From: Desulfovibrio sp. UIB00
GTDB taxonomy: Bacteria; Desulfobacterota; Desulfovibrionia; Desulfovibrionales; Desulfovibrionaceae
Reading direction: 5' to 3'
Length of the DNA: 64,000 bases
Assembly (NCBI RefSeq): GCF_022508225.1
Contig: NZ_JAETXJ010000003.1
Span: forward strand, 367,556 to 431,555
Shown: one piece after another, positions 17,613 through 26,398 of the stretch
Layout: every line of letters starts with the position of its first letter
How positions within the stretch are numbered: position 1 is the stretch's first letter
Position numbers and translations under genes: made by a program
Notes under the pieces: model-generated
Told to the model about the DNA's origin: nothing
Seen by the model: only the letters and a program-made list of their open reading frames with translations
Databases searched by the model: none

Positions 17613-19061
17613 TCAGCCCCGCACGGCCTCCGGCTCTGTGAGAGTCTGGAGCAGACATTCCAGCCTGTTGCCGCGTGATCCCTTGAACAGGGCTACGCCG
17701 CCGGTCTTGTTTTCGGCAAACGCACTGGCCGTCAATTGGGCCCATGCAGCAGCAAAAGCCGCAGCGTCATACACCTCGAACCATGGCCCTGTATAGCCCC
17801 CACAGGTCAGCCCGGCGCGGATATTTTCGCCGTGGCCGCCTTTCCAGAATACTGCCGCAGGTTTAAGTTCAGCCAGGTGTTTGCCGAGGGCTTCGTGCTC
17901 TGCCGCAGCCTGCGCCCCTAGCTCGAGCATTTCGCCAAGCACAGGCACAAAAAACCTGCCAGCAGCGCGCTCTGCCGCTGCATCAAGCATACGACGCATG
18001 GAAAGCGGGTTGGCATTATAGGTATCGTCAATAAGCAGCCACTTTCCCACGCGCGTCTGATTGAACCGCTGCACGGGCAGTTCGCTCTGGGCCAGACCTT
18101 GCGCAATTTCCGCAGTGCTCAGGCCCAGCAGATGGGCGGCGGCGGCAACGGCTATAACATTTTCCGCGCCGTACTCACCCCTGAAAGGGGCGGTAACGTC
18201 GCACCGCGCGCCGTCAAGCCAGAGGTGGTACAGGCCGCGCCTGTCGTCCGGCGCATCAATGCCAGTTGCGGCATCATCGCGGCTGTCGGCCTGTGCAGGC
18301 GCTGGCCCTGCGTATGAGGCGCGGTATTCCACGGCCCTGCCTGTGGCGCTGAAAAAATGCAGTTCCGCGCCGGTGGCTCTGGCCTCGCGTACAAGTTCGG
18401 GATAATCGGCGCACACAAGGCCTATGCCCTTGGGGGCAAGGTTGGTGAGCAGGCGCGATTTGTGCCAGGCCACGCCCTTGCTGCCGAGGCCTTCGGTATG
18501 GCCTGCGCCGACGTTAAGTATAAGGCCAATGTCGGGGCGCATAACGGACGACAGTTCTTCCATGTCGCCCTCATGGCTGATGCCAGCCTCCATAACCCAA
18601 AAATCTTCATCGCCGTCAGTGGCGAGCATGGCGCGGGGCATGCCGATCTGGTTGTTGTTGTTCAGGGCATTCTTGGCGGTTTTGCCGCGCACGGAAAGAA
18701 CCTGAGCCAGCACTTCCTTGAGCGTTGTCTTGCCCGCTGTGCCGGTAACGCCCACAACTCTGGCGGTTGTTTTGTCGCGCCACATGGCGGCGATGCTGCC
18801 AAGGGCCTTGACCGTATCTTCCACCACCAGCACTGGCACACCCGCACCGGGCAGAGCCCGTGAGGCCAACACGGCAGAAGCCCCAAGCTCCACGGCGGCA
18901 GGCACAAAGTCATGCCCGTCCACCCTGCTGCCGGGGATGCAGACAAAGAGAGCCCCGGTCGCGGCCTCGCGGCTGTCCGTCACTGTGGCGGTCAGCGCAA
19001 TGTCGCTCTCAAGGGCGCTCAGGCCCAGATGGGCCGCTATTTCATTGTAGGTCAGTCGCAA
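17613..19061 (-). CDS. murF: UDP-N-acetylmuramoyl-tripeptide--D-Ala-D-Ala ligase MurF
   Basis: A 482-residue Mur ligase that adds the D-Ala-D-Ala dipeptide to complete the pentapeptide. The ATP loop is VTGTAGKTTLKEVLAQ, followed by NNNNQIGMPRAML and MEAGISHEGDMEEL, then LNVGAGHTEGLGSKG, and the C-terminal domain DDTYNANPLSMRRML. An Ala/Asp-rich stretch of about 25 residues near 250 (PAPAQADSRDDAATGID) is longer than I expect at this point in MurF and looks like a loop insertion. No ddl gene lies in this cluster, so its dipeptide substrate must be made from elsewhere. It overlaps murE by 10 bases. Confidence 0.95.
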   Translation of the reverse strand: MRLTYNEIAAHLGLSALESDIALTATVTDSREAATGALFVCIPGSRVDGHDFVPAAVELGASAVLASRALPGAGVPVLVVEDTVKALGSIAAMWRDKTTARVVGVTGTAGKTTLKEVLAQVLSVRGKTAKNALNNNNQIGMPRAMLATDGDEDFWVMEAGISHEGDMEELSSVMRPDIGLILNVGAGHTEGLGSKGVAWHKSRLLTNLAPKGIGLVCADYPELVREARATGAELHFFSATGRAVEYRASYAGPAPAQADSRDDAATGIDAPDDRRGLYHLWLDGARCDVTAPFRGEYGAENVIAVAAAAHLLGLSTAEIAQGLAQSELPVQRFNQTRVGKWLLIDDTYNANPLSMRRMLDAAAERAAGRFFVPVLGEMLELGAQAAAEHEALGKHLAELKPAAVFWKGGHGENIRAGLTCGGYTGPWFEVYDAAAFAAAWAQLTASAFAENKTGGVALFKGSRGNRLECLLQTLTEPEAVRG

Positions 19062-20506
19062 TGAAGAAACTCCCTAACTACTTCCTGGTCGCTATAGTGG
19101 TGTTTGACACCCTGGATGATCTGATAATCCTCATGGCCCTTGCCTGCAATAAGCAATGCATCGTCCTTGCCGAGCATTTTCAGCGCCTTGATGGTAGCCG
19201 CGCGGCGGTCAACCTCAACCACGACTTCGCGGGCGGATTTCAAACCGGGCAGAACATCCTGCAAAATAGCTTCCGGCTCTTCAAAACGCGGATTGTCGGA
19301 GGTCAGCACTGCCACGTCAGACCAGCGGGCGACAGCCTCGCCCATGAGGGGACGTTTGGTGCGGTCGCGATTGCCGCCGCAGCCAAATACAGTAACAACG
19401 CGTTTGAATCCAGCCCCCCGCAAGGCCTGCAAAACGTTTTCCAGCGCGTCCGGCGTGTGGGCATAATCTACAAATACATTTAATCCTTGGGGATTTTCCA
19501 CACGTTCAAGCCGTCCGCTCACGCCCGTAAAACTTTCAAGAGATTTGAAGGCCTCAGGCTCAATACCCATTTCAAGGGCAACGGCCTGTACGGCCAGCAG
19601 GTTGGAAGCGTTGAACGCGCCCACCAGAGGCGAGCGAAGTTCCCACTTGCTGCCCTCAAGATGCATACGCATGTGGCAGCCGTCTGTTCCGGCAGAAAGC
19701 AGTTCACCCCAGAGGTGACGCTTGTTCAGCGCGCCTTTTTGCAAACCAAAGGAAAGCGCCGTGGGACACAGCTCCAGCAGGCGACGGCCCCAGGGGTCAT
19801 CTGCGTTGACAGCCATGGCTTTGTCAGGCCGGGGCAGTTCCAGGAACAGACGAGCCTTGACCTGGAAGTAGCTTTCCATGCTCTTGTGATAATCCAGATG
19901 ATCCTGCGTCAGATTGGTAAAGGCTGCGCCGGAAAAAGGCACGCCGCAGACGCGCTGCTGGTCAATGGCGTGGGAGGACACTTCCATCACCGCCACATCC
20001 ACGCCCGCCTTGGCCATGGCGGCCAGCATGGCGTGCACGCTCAGGGCATCGGGCGTGGTGAGGGGCGCGGCTTCCGCATGACCGGGCCAGCGGTAGCTGA
20101 CCGTGCCCATGACGCCAAGCTTGTGCCCGGCCTGCGCAAAGAGCTGTTCGAGCAGATAGGAGCAGGTGGTCTTGCCGTTGGTGCCAGTGACGCCCACGAT
20201 CTTGAGCGGCAGTTCACTGGTGCGCCAGCGGGCCTCCGCCAGACGCCACAGCGCCTCGCGCGGGTCGGAATGGTGCACAACGTGGCAACCGCCAGCAAGT
20301 GCTGCGGCTTCCTCCGCTCCGCCGGGGCGGCAAACAACAATGGAAGCCCCTGCGGCCACTGCGGCGGGAATAAAACGCGCCCCGTCTTCGTTAACGCCAG
20401 GCACGGCAACAAAGATATCGCCGGAATTGACCTGACGAGAATCGACGCGCACTTCAATACCGCCGCGTCTGCACTGTTCAAGAAGGGCTGCAAATTCCCG
20501 TTCCAT
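19052..20506 (-). CDS. murE: UDP-N-acetylmuramoyl-tripeptide synthetase MurE
   Basis: A 484-residue Mur ligase that adds the third stem residue. The ATP loop is VTGTNGKTTCSYLL, followed by MEVSSHAIDQQRV, TNLTQDHLDYHKSM, VDYAHTPDALENVL and FGCGGNRDRTKRPLM. The segment TSDNPRFEEP contains the DNPR motif that in characterised MurE enzymes selects meso-diaminopimelate, so a meso-DAP peptidoglycan is inferred. Start chosen at 20506 (MEREFAALLEQ) with GAGGT upstream; the ATG at 20542 adds twelve residues without support. Overlaps murF. Confidence 0.95.
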   Translation of the reverse strand: MEREFAALLEQCRRGGIEVRVDSRQVNSGDIFVAVPGVNEDGARFIPAAVAAGASIVVCRPGGAEEAAALAGGCHVVHHSDPREALWRLAEARWRTSELPLKIVGVTGTNGKTTCSYLLEQLFAQAGHKLGVMGTVSYRWPGHAEAAPLTTPDALSVHAMLAAMAKAGVDVAVMEVSSHAIDQQRVCGVPFSGAAFTNLTQDHLDYHKSMESYFQVKARLFLELPRPDKAMAVNADDPWGRRLLELCPTALSFGLQKGALNKRHLWGELLSAGTDGCHMRMHLEGSKWELRSPLVGAFNASNLLAVQAVALEMGIEPEAFKSLESFTGVSGRLERVENPQGLNVFVDYAHTPDALENVLQALRGAGFKRVVTVFGCGGNRDRTKRPLMGEAVARWSDVAVLTSDNPRFEEPEAILQDVLPGLKSAREVVVEVDRRAATIKALKMLGKDDALLIAGKGHEDYQIIQGVKHHYSDQEVVREFLHCD

Positions 20507-20621
20507 ATCAACCTCACTGCATAACCGGGGCAAATACCCCAATTTAGTCCCGGCGGCGCGCGCAATTCAACCCGCAACCCCGCGCGCGATGCGTGCGCCA
20601 GCCGGAAGCAACCTGCCGTTC

Positions 20622-22763
20622 TTACCGTTCGGAAAGCCAGAGAATATATTCGATGTCCTTGCCTTCTTCAGGCCAGGCAACACCAGGGGCAGGGGTCTGC
20701 TTGACCACCCTGCTGCCCGATCCTTTGAGTTCAGGCACAACGCCCGCGCGGGCAAAAAGTTCAACCGCATTGCGCACAGATTTTCCCATCACGTCCGGCA
20801 CCCGGCTGCTGGCCTTGGCCAGATGCCCCGGCAAACGCATGCCTTCGGCCTGCTGCGGCGGGGCCAGCTTTCTGGTGTCGGTGGCATAGGGTACCTCCAG
20901 CGCGGCAAGCTTGAGACCACGCTGACGGGTCTTGTTGACCGGGCCTTCGCCAGTTGCTGCCTTTGTATCCGCTTCCGCTACCTTGGTTTCGTTAAACATG
21001 CCCGTATACGACACCATGCGGGAGGCAACTTCCTTGAACACGGGCGCTGCCACCACGCCGCCGTACTGGTTGCGCGAAGGTTCATCGACCATGACCATTA
21101 CAAAATACTTGGGCTTGTCTGCCGGGAAAAAGCCCACGAACGAAGCAAGACGCTTGCTGCCGTAGGTGCCCGACCTGTGGTCGGCCTTCTGGGCCGTACC
21201 GGTCTTGCCGCCCACGTCAATGCCGTCCACACGGGCGCGTTTGCCTGTACCGTCCGGTTCTTCAACAACATCACGCATCATGTGCATGACTTCGCGCACG
21301 GCGGTTTCAGAATAAATGCGGGGACGCACCTCATCCACTGCGCCGTCTTCGCGCGTGAGGCGCAGGGGCTTGTACACGCCGTTGTTGAGCAGGGTCAGGT
21401 AGCCCTGCGCCATCTGGAGGCCCGTCACCGAAATACTCTGTCCAAACGATGTGGACATGATGTCCACTTCGCTCCAGTCGCGCGGTGCGCGCAGGATGCC
21501 CCGGCTTTCAGATACAGGTACGCCGGTGCGCTGTCCAAAACCCAACGCATGCATATACTTGTAGAAGGTAGGAGCGCCCATGGACAGGCCGATTTTTGCC
21601 ATGCCGATGTTGGACGAATAGCGCAGCACCTTTGCAGCGGGCAATATTCCCTGCCGCGAGGTGTCGCGGATGGTGAAGTTCTTGGTCACCCACTTGCCGC
21701 CTTCGCAGTCGATAAGGGTATTGGGCGTGACCTTGCGTTCCTGAATGGCGGCGGCCATCACAAAAGGCTTGAATGTGGAACCCGGTTCCAGAGCATCGGC
21801 AGCCAGCCTGTTGCGGTAAACGAGCGGCGAAAAATCCTTGTAGTTGTTGGGATTGAAGAAAGGATACTGCGCCCAGGCCATGATTTCGCCCGAGGCCACA
21901 TCCACCACCAGCGCCCCGCCCCAGCGGGCATCATATTCCCGCACGGTACGCGCCACTGCTTCTTCAACAAAAAACTGGATCTGCATATCGATGGTGAGGG
22001 TCAGATCCTGCCCCACCGGCTCGCTCTGCCCTTCCTCGTGCAGATAAAAACGGCGGCCCATGGCATCCCGCTGCACAATCTGGCGCGTGGGAATGCAGCC
22101 AAGGCGTGAATCGAGCGAGCGCTCGATACCCTCAAGGCCCTTGTCGTCAAGGCCCACAAAGCCAAGAAGCTGCCCGGCCATGTGCTTGAAGGGATAAACC
22201 CGGTCATATTCCTTACTCAGGCCTATGCCGGTAATGTTGGCCTTGCGCACGGCCTCGGCGGTATAGTCGTCCACCTTGCGCTTCAGCCAGACAAAGCGGC
22301 GTTTGGTCTGCGCCAGTTCGTCATAAAGCTTCTGCGGCTCCATGCCCAGAATGGGGCCGAGGGTGTTGGCCATGGCCTGAAAATCGGTGATGTCCTGCGG
22401 GCGGGCGTAAATGGACTTTGCTTCCACACTGCGGGCCAGCACCTGACCGTTGCGGTCAAAGATCATGCCTCGACGCCCGGTGACCAGCTCCGTTGCCGTA
22501 TGCTGCCGACGGGCGCGCTCTGCAAGGCGCGGCCCCTCCATCATCTGAAGGTACCATGCGCGCCCCCACAGCCCGACCCACAGCAAGCAGAAGATGCATA
22601 CAACTATCTTGATGCGGGCGCGGCCCCAGTCCACATTACCCATCCAGGCCGGAGAACTCGTGCCCTTGCCCGAAGAGACAAGGTTGCGGGTGGTCTGCGG
22701 CTTGGTGGCACGGGCAGGGCCAGCGCTGGACACATTGCGTTTGCGAGAGCTGAGTTTGAACAT
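20622..22763 (-). CDS. ftsI: FtsI/PBP3-type transpeptidase with C-terminal PASTA domain
   Basis: A 713-residue class B penicillin-binding protein that cross-links septal peptidoglycan with FtsW. A basic cytoplasmic N-terminus of 50 residues precedes one membrane anchor (about 51-68, IKIVVCIFCLLWVGLWG). The pedestal region has GRRGMIFDRNGQVLA. The transpeptidase domain has the catalytic SxxK tetrad in LEPGSTFKPF, the SxN motif in RYSSNIGMA and KTG in VGGKTGTAQKA. The last 65 residues (VPDVMGKSVRNAVELFARAG...KQTPAPG) are a PASTA domain, more typical of PBP2x/SpoVD than of enterobacterial FtsI. Start 22763 (MFKLSSRKR) was chosen over an ATG at 22967, which would add 68 unrelated residues read through ftsL. 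Confidence 0.95.
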   Translation of the reverse strand: MFKLSSRKRNVSSAGPARATKPQTTRNLVSSGKGTSSPAWMGNVDWGRARIKIVVCIFCLLWVGLWGRAWYLQMMEGPRLAERARRQHTATELVTGRRGMIFDRNGQVLARSVEAKSIYARPQDITDFQAMANTLGPILGMEPQKLYDELAQTKRRFVWLKRKVDDYTAEAVRKANITGIGLSKEYDRVYPFKHMAGQLLGFVGLDDKGLEGIERSLDSRLGCIPTRQIVQRDAMGRRFYLHEEGQSEPVGQDLTLTIDMQIQFFVEEAVARTVREYDARWGGALVVDVASGEIMAWAQYPFFNPNNYKDFSPLVYRNRLAADALEPGSTFKPFVMAAAIQERKVTPNTLIDCEGGKWVTKNFTIRDTSRQGILPAAKVLRYSSNIGMAKIGLSMGAPTFYKYMHALGFGQRTGVPVSESRGILRAPRDWSEVDIMSTSFGQSISVTGLQMAQGYLTLLNNGVYKPLRLTREDGAVDEVRPRIYSETAVREVMHMMRDVVEEPDGTGKRARVDGIDVGGKTGTAQKADHRSGTYGSKRLASFVGFFPADKPKYFVMVMVDEPSRNQYGGVVAAPVFKEVASRMVSYTGMFNETKVAEADTKAATGEGPVNKTRQRGLKLAALEVPYATDTRKLAPPQQAEGMRLPGHLAKASSRVPDVMGKSVRNAVELFARAGVVPELKGSGSRVVKQTPAPGVAWPEEGKDIEYILWLSER

Positions 22764-22854
22764 GGCGTTTCCAAACTGGGCGTCGCCGTGATGACGCCGG
22801 GCTTTTTCCGGGCCTGAGCATTGACTGGTCAGGCATTGGAGCGTTCCGGAGTTT

Positions 22855-23160
22855 TTACTGTAGTTCCATACGTCGAATTTGGCCGGGCTTGGGTTCGCGC
22901 ATACCGAACTCATCTGCCTTGCGCCGCAGTTCATAGGGAGAAAGCAGCCGTTCGCGCTCAACTTCAAGCTTGGCCCTCAGGGCGCGCCGTTCGCGAACGG
23001 TATTTTGCTGAATATTGATGAAATAGGTTGTGTCCATACGCTCAATGTTGCTCCACACCAGCACAAGGCCCATGACCATACAGCTCAGAAGCCCCAAAAC
23101 CAGCGCCAGAAGCCATCCCCTGCCCCCGTGTTGCTGGTTCATGGTTGTATTGCGCTTCAT
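22855..23160 (-). CDS. ftsL: FtsL-like divisome membrane protein
   Basis: A 101-residue bitopic protein: short basic N-terminus, one membrane segment (WLLALVLGLLSCMVMGLVLVW), then a coiled-coil-like stretch (QQNTVRERRALRAKLEVERERLL) and a conserved-looking tail ELRRKADEFGMREPKPGQIRRM, which resembles the end of FtsL/FtsB proteins. The sequence is short and weakly conserved, so position between rsmH and ftsI is the main support. It overlaps rsmH by 4 bases (ATGA). Confidence 0.85.
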   Translation of the reverse strand: MKRNTTMNQQHGGRGWLLALVLGLLSCMVMGLVLVWSNIERMDTTYFINIQQNTVRERRALRAKLEVERERLLSPYELRRKADEFGMREPKPGQIRRMELQ

Positions 23161-24140
23161 GATCCGGTGGCCTCGGCTATTTTTTCCACAGCGCGCAACT
23201 TGGCGCTGCTGGAGCGCGGGTTGACGGCCAGCTCTTCGGGCGTGGCGGTCACGGGCTTTTTAAACAGAATGCGCACTTCTGGCTGATGATGGCACACGCA
23301 TACCGGCACATGGCGCGGGCAGCGGCAGCCTTCTGCCCAATGTCGCATGGCCTGCTTGACCATGCGGTCTTCAAGCGAATGAAACGTTATGATGGCAAGC
23401 CTGCCGCCAATGGGCAGATATGCCAGGATGTTATCAAGAAAACGCCGTAGTTCGCCCAGCTCATCGTTGACGGCCATGCGCAAGGCCTGAAAGGTGCGCG
23501 TGGCCGGATGCCGCCTGGCCTTGGCCCGCCAAGCGGCGGGATAGGCCTTTTCCACCAGGGCCGCCAGTTCTGCGGTGGTGTCTATGCTGGCCTTCTGACG
23601 CGATTCCACAATTACGCGGGCAATGCGCCCGGCCTGTGGTTCTTCGCCCAGCATGGCGATACATTCCTTGAGCCTTGCAAAGCTCTCGCGGTTGACCCAG
23701 TGCCAGGCCGATGGCTGGCCGGAATTCTGATCCATACGCATATCAAGCGGGCCATCGCCGTGAAAGCTGAAACCGCGTTCGGCCTCATCAAGCTGGAGCG
23801 AAGACACGCCGATATCCAGCAGCGCGCCGTCCACCTTGTTCCAGCCCAGTTCTGCCAGCGCATCGGGAAAATTGCTGTAATTGCAATGAAAAATGTGAGC
23901 GCGGTCGCCAAAGGGGGCCAACCGCTGACGCGCAAGAGCCATGGCGTCTTCGTCCCGGTCGAGGCCGCACAGTTCGATGTCGCTGGCGGTGCCGAGCACT
24001 GCCGAGGCATGGCCGCCCATCCCCAGGGTGCCGTCCAGATAACGGCCCCCGGCGCGGGGCGAAAGAGCCTCCAGCGTTTCCGCCGGAAGCACCGGCACGT
24101 GCCGCACGGGTTCTGCGATGTTATCCAAAATTTCCGTCAT
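23157..24140 (-). CDS. rsmH: 16S rRNA (cytosine(1402)-N4)-methyltransferase RsmH (MraW)
   Basis: A 327-residue SAM-dependent methyltransferase that modifies C1402 of 16S rRNA. Motifs: RHVPVLPAETLEAL at the N-terminus, SAM-binding YLDGTLGMGGHASAVL, DGALLDIGVSSLQLDEAERGFSF, and the C-terminal ITFHSLEDRMVKQAMRHW with CRCPRHVPVCVCHH. Its length is usual. Starts 8 bases after the mraZ stop, as in nearly all dcw clusters. Confidence 0.97.
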   Translation of the reverse strand: MTEILDNIAEPVRHVPVLPAETLEALSPRAGGRYLDGTLGMGGHASAVLGTASDIELCGLDRDEDAMALARQRLAPFGDRAHIFHCNYSNFPDALAELGWNKVDGALLDIGVSSLQLDEAERGFSFHGDGPLDMRMDQNSGQPSAWHWVNRESFARLKECIAMLGEEPQAGRIARVIVESRQKASIDTTAELAALVEKAYPAAWRAKARRHPATRTFQALRMAVNDELGELRRFLDNILAYLPIGGRLAIITFHSLEDRMVKQAMRHWAEGCRCPRHVPVCVCHHQPEVRILFKKPVTATPEELAVNPRSSSAKLRAVEKIAEATGS

Positions 24141-24148
24141 GGTGCGGC

Positions 24149-24595
24149 CTATAGACTGAGAGTTATGCCAAGCCCGGAAAGCTCGTCGGACACATCCTCA
24201 AGCTGGAGGGCATTGAAGCGTTCCTGATCCCAGATTTCAAATTTGTTCAGCATGCCCACAAGCATTGCATCCTTGTGCAAACCAGCCTCGCGCATCAGCA
24301 CCTGCGGAATACGCACCCGCCCTTGGGCATCGGGTTCAAGTTCCTGGGCAAGGCCCATAACCTTTGTTTTGAAGTGCGAAAGCCTGGGTGAGGGCATGGG
24401 AATACTGCCAAGCTGTTCTGTAACCATGTCCCAGTCGGCGGGCAGATATGCCACCAGGCGTCCGTAAAAAGCGGTAAGCCAAAACGTCCCAGAGCCGCCG
24501 TCCGCGTAGAGTCCTTCGCGGTATTCCGGCGGCAGCATGAGTCGCCCCTTGGGGTCTAGGCTGCGGGAAAGGCTTTTTGTGAACAGTTTTTTCAC
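24149..24595 (-). CDS. mraZ: Transcriptional regulator MraZ (GTG start)
   Basis: A 148-residue protein of two SpoVT/AbrB-like halves. The family signature occurs twice: SLDPKGRLMLPPEYRE near residue 11 and EPDAQGRVRIPQVLMREAG near 85. MraZ forms a ring-shaped multimer that binds 10-bp-spaced repeats and represses its own dcw operon. An ATG at 24667 would add 24 residues including the repeated KWEKV, but those codons are the operator itself, so I take the GTG at 24595, which begins right at the expected N-terminus (KKLFTKSLSRSLDPKGRL). The ribosome-binding site is weak, and the start codon forms part of the last repeat. Confidence 0.9.
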   Translation of the reverse strand: MKKLFTKSLSRSLDPKGRLMLPPEYREGLYADGGSGTFWLTAFYGRLVAYLPADWDMVTEQLGSIPMPSPRLSHFKTKVMGLAQELEPDAQGRVRIPQVLMREAGLHKDAMLVGMLNKFEIWDQERFNALQLEDVSDELSGLGITLSL

Positions 24596-24645
24596 TTTTT
24601 CCCACTTCTTACTACTTGTTACCACTTTTTCCCACTTATGCCCCA
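24586..24645 (-). promoter_or_regulatory. MraZ operator: phased 10-bp direct repeats
   Basis: Reading the minus strand from 24635 downward gives five successive 10-base units: GTGGGAAAAA, GTGGTAACAA, GTAGTAAGAA, GTGGGAAAAA and GTGAAAAAAC. A related TGGGG unit lies just upstream at 24645-24641, one base out of phase. Known MraZ boxes are TGGG-type repeats spaced by ten bases, and these units fit. The array covers the -10 element and runs into the GTG start codon, so bound MraZ should block both initiation steps. Confidence 0.8.
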
Positions 24646-24663
24646 AGCCCCACACCGTGTCAA
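24635..24663 (-). promoter_or_regulatory. dcw cluster promoter (Pmra), sigma70-like
   Basis: On the minus strand TTGACA (24663-24658), a perfect -35, is followed after exactly 17 bases by CATAAG (24640-24635), a four-of-six -10. The -10 abuts the first MraZ repeat. Confidence 0.7.
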
Positions 24664-24873
24664 GCAATGTCGCAAAATTGGCTTTATCTGCGAATTATCT
24701 GGCGATCAGCCAGCCAGTTTCCGCCCATTTTTGCGGTGGTAATAAGTGGCAAGTTACCACTGCCAACCCTTCAGGGATGCAGGGCAAAAAATAACGCCCA
24801 TCATTTCCGCAGAAGCAAAAAGCCACCAGGCGGACAACATGGGCGCAGTTTCAACGCGTTTGCGCCGAATGCC

Positions 24874-24902
24874 TTGACAATATGCGGGAAAACCAAGACT
24901 AT
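24874..24902 (+). promoter_or_regulatory. Candidate sigma70 promoter for pyk
   Basis: TTGACA (24874-24879), 17-base spacer, GACTAT (24897-24902). The -35 is perfect and the -10 matches three of six. It diverges from the dcw promoter about 210 bases away. Confidence 0.55.
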
Positions 24903-24976
24903 TTGGATCAAGCCGGAACTGTAAATTTTGTACTTTTGCGCCCTTGCGCCACCGGTTTCAGCCAAAAGGAACAGAT

Positions 24977-26395
24977 ATGAGAACGAAAATTGTCGCTACT
25001 ATCGGTCCCGCCTCCAACAGCAAAGAAAAACTGCACGAACTGGCAGAGGCCGGTGTCAGTGTATTTCGCCTTAATTTTTCGCACGGCGGCGCGGCGGACT
25101 TTGTTGCCATCATCCAGAGCATCCGAGAGGTGGAAGCGGCCATCGGGCGGCCCATCACCATCATGCAGGATCTTTCCGGCCCCAAAATCCGTCTTGGAGT
25201 GCTGCCCGAAACCAGCATAACCGTCACCAAGGGCATGGAGCTGCTGCTCGGCCCCAGCGACCGCCATGTGGACGATTTCCCCTATCTGCCCTTTGACCAC
25301 GATGTGATCCTTGAAAGCCTCGAGCCCGGCGACCGCATGGTGCTGGCTGACGGCGGACTTCAGTTTGTGGTTACTGAGTGCCGCGCGGACGGCCTCGTGA
25401 TGCTCAAGGCGGACAACTCCGGCATCGTCACCTCGCGCAAGGGGCTGGCCCTGCCCGGCAAGGCCACCAAGGTTCGCGCCCTGACGGAAAAGGACAAAAA
25501 AGACCTTGCGGACGGCCTCAAACTTGGCGTGGACGCAGTGGCAATCTCCTATGTGCAGACTGCGGACGACGTGCGTGAAGCCAAGGAGCTTATCGCCGCT
25601 GCCGGCAAAAACCTGCCAGTGGTCGTCAAGCTTGAACGGCAGAGCGCCGTGGACAACCTTGCAGAAATTCTGCACGAGACTGACGTCGTCATGGTGGCTC
25701 GCGGCGACCTTGGAGTGGAATGCCCCCTGCCCCTTCTGCCCGCGCTGCAAAAACGCATCATCAGCGCATGCAACAAGGCCTCCAAGCCGGTGATTGTTGC
25801 CACGCAGATGCTGCTCTCCATGGTCAACAGCCCTGCCCCCACTCGCGCGGAGACCACAGACGTGGCCAATGCCGTGCTTGACGGCGCGGACTGCGTGATG
25901 CTTTCGGAAGAAACCGCCATGGGCAACTTCCCCGTTGAAACGGTGCGCTACATGCGCCGTATCACGGACGAAGCCGAACGCCTGCTGCTGCTCAACCGCA
26001 AGCTTGAAGAGCCGGACAGCGACAAGGGCATACCGGAATTTCTGGCCTACTCCGCCTGCCTGCTGGCAGACAAGGCTTCGGCCAAGGCCATTGTGTCGCA
26101 CAGTCTTTCGGGCAGTTCGGCCCGGCAGGTCTCTGCCCGCCGCCCCCCGCAAAGCATCTATGCGCTCACGCCTGACCCGGTTTCCATCAAGGCGCTCAAC
26201 TTCGTCTGGGGCGTGAGGCCGGTTTTTGTGGAAAATCCGCAGGAAGAACCAAGCCACCTTATCCGGGCCGAGAGCTTTATTCACAACAGCCCGGATTTTG
26301 AACCTGACGACTGCGCGGTTATTACCGCTGGTCAGGTCAAGGGGTCTTCCGCCACGCCCCGTGGCACAAACCTTGTCAAAATTTACTGGAAGTAG
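24977..26395 (+). CDS. pyk: Pyruvate kinase
   Basis: A 472-residue glycolytic enzyme converting phosphoenolpyruvate and ADP to pyruvate and ATP. Landmarks: MRTKIVATIGPASNS, VFRLNFSHG, MQDLSGPKIRLG, the active-site segment VVVKLERQSAVDNL (with the catalytic Lys), MVARGDLGVECPL, and KPVIVATQMLLSM with PTRAETTDVANAVLDGADCVMLSEETA. The C-terminal allosteric domain is complete. Start 24977 has AAAAGGA upstream; the ATG at 24944 would add eleven residues beyond the family start. Divergent from the dcw cluster and 3 bases ahead of the HD-GYP gene, probably co-transcribed with it. Confidence 0.96.
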   Translation: MRTKIVATIGPASNSKEKLHELAEAGVSVFRLNFSHGGAADFVAIIQSIREVEAAIGRPITIMQDLSGPKIRLGVLPETSITVTKGMELLLGPSDRHVDDFPYLPFDHDVILESLEPGDRMVLADGGLQFVVTECRADGLVMLKADNSGIVTSRKGLALPGKATKVRALTEKDKKDLADGLKLGVDAVAISYVQTADDVREAKELIAAAGKNLPVVVKLERQSAVDNLAEILHETDVVMVARGDLGVECPLPLLPALQKRIISACNKASKPVIVATQMLLSMVNSPAPTRAETTDVANAVLDGADCVMLSEETAMGNFPVETVRYMRRITDEAERLLLLNRKLEEPDSDKGIPEFLAYSACLLADKASAKAIVSHSLSGSSARQVSARRPPQSIYALTPDPVSIKALNFVWGVRPVFVENPQEEPSHLIRAESFIHNSPDFEPDDCAVITAGQVKGSSATPRGTNLVKIYWK

Positions 26396-26398
26396 CTC

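Noticed and set aside
20589-22109. A 506-codon plus-strand frame opposite ftsI
   Set aside because: Shadow of ftsI; residues are His/Arg/Gly-rich with no motif.
24596-24667. Longer MraZ with the KWEKV repeat at its N-terminus
   Set aside because: The repeat is the translated operator; the family begins at the GTG 24595, and the promoter lies inside the extension.
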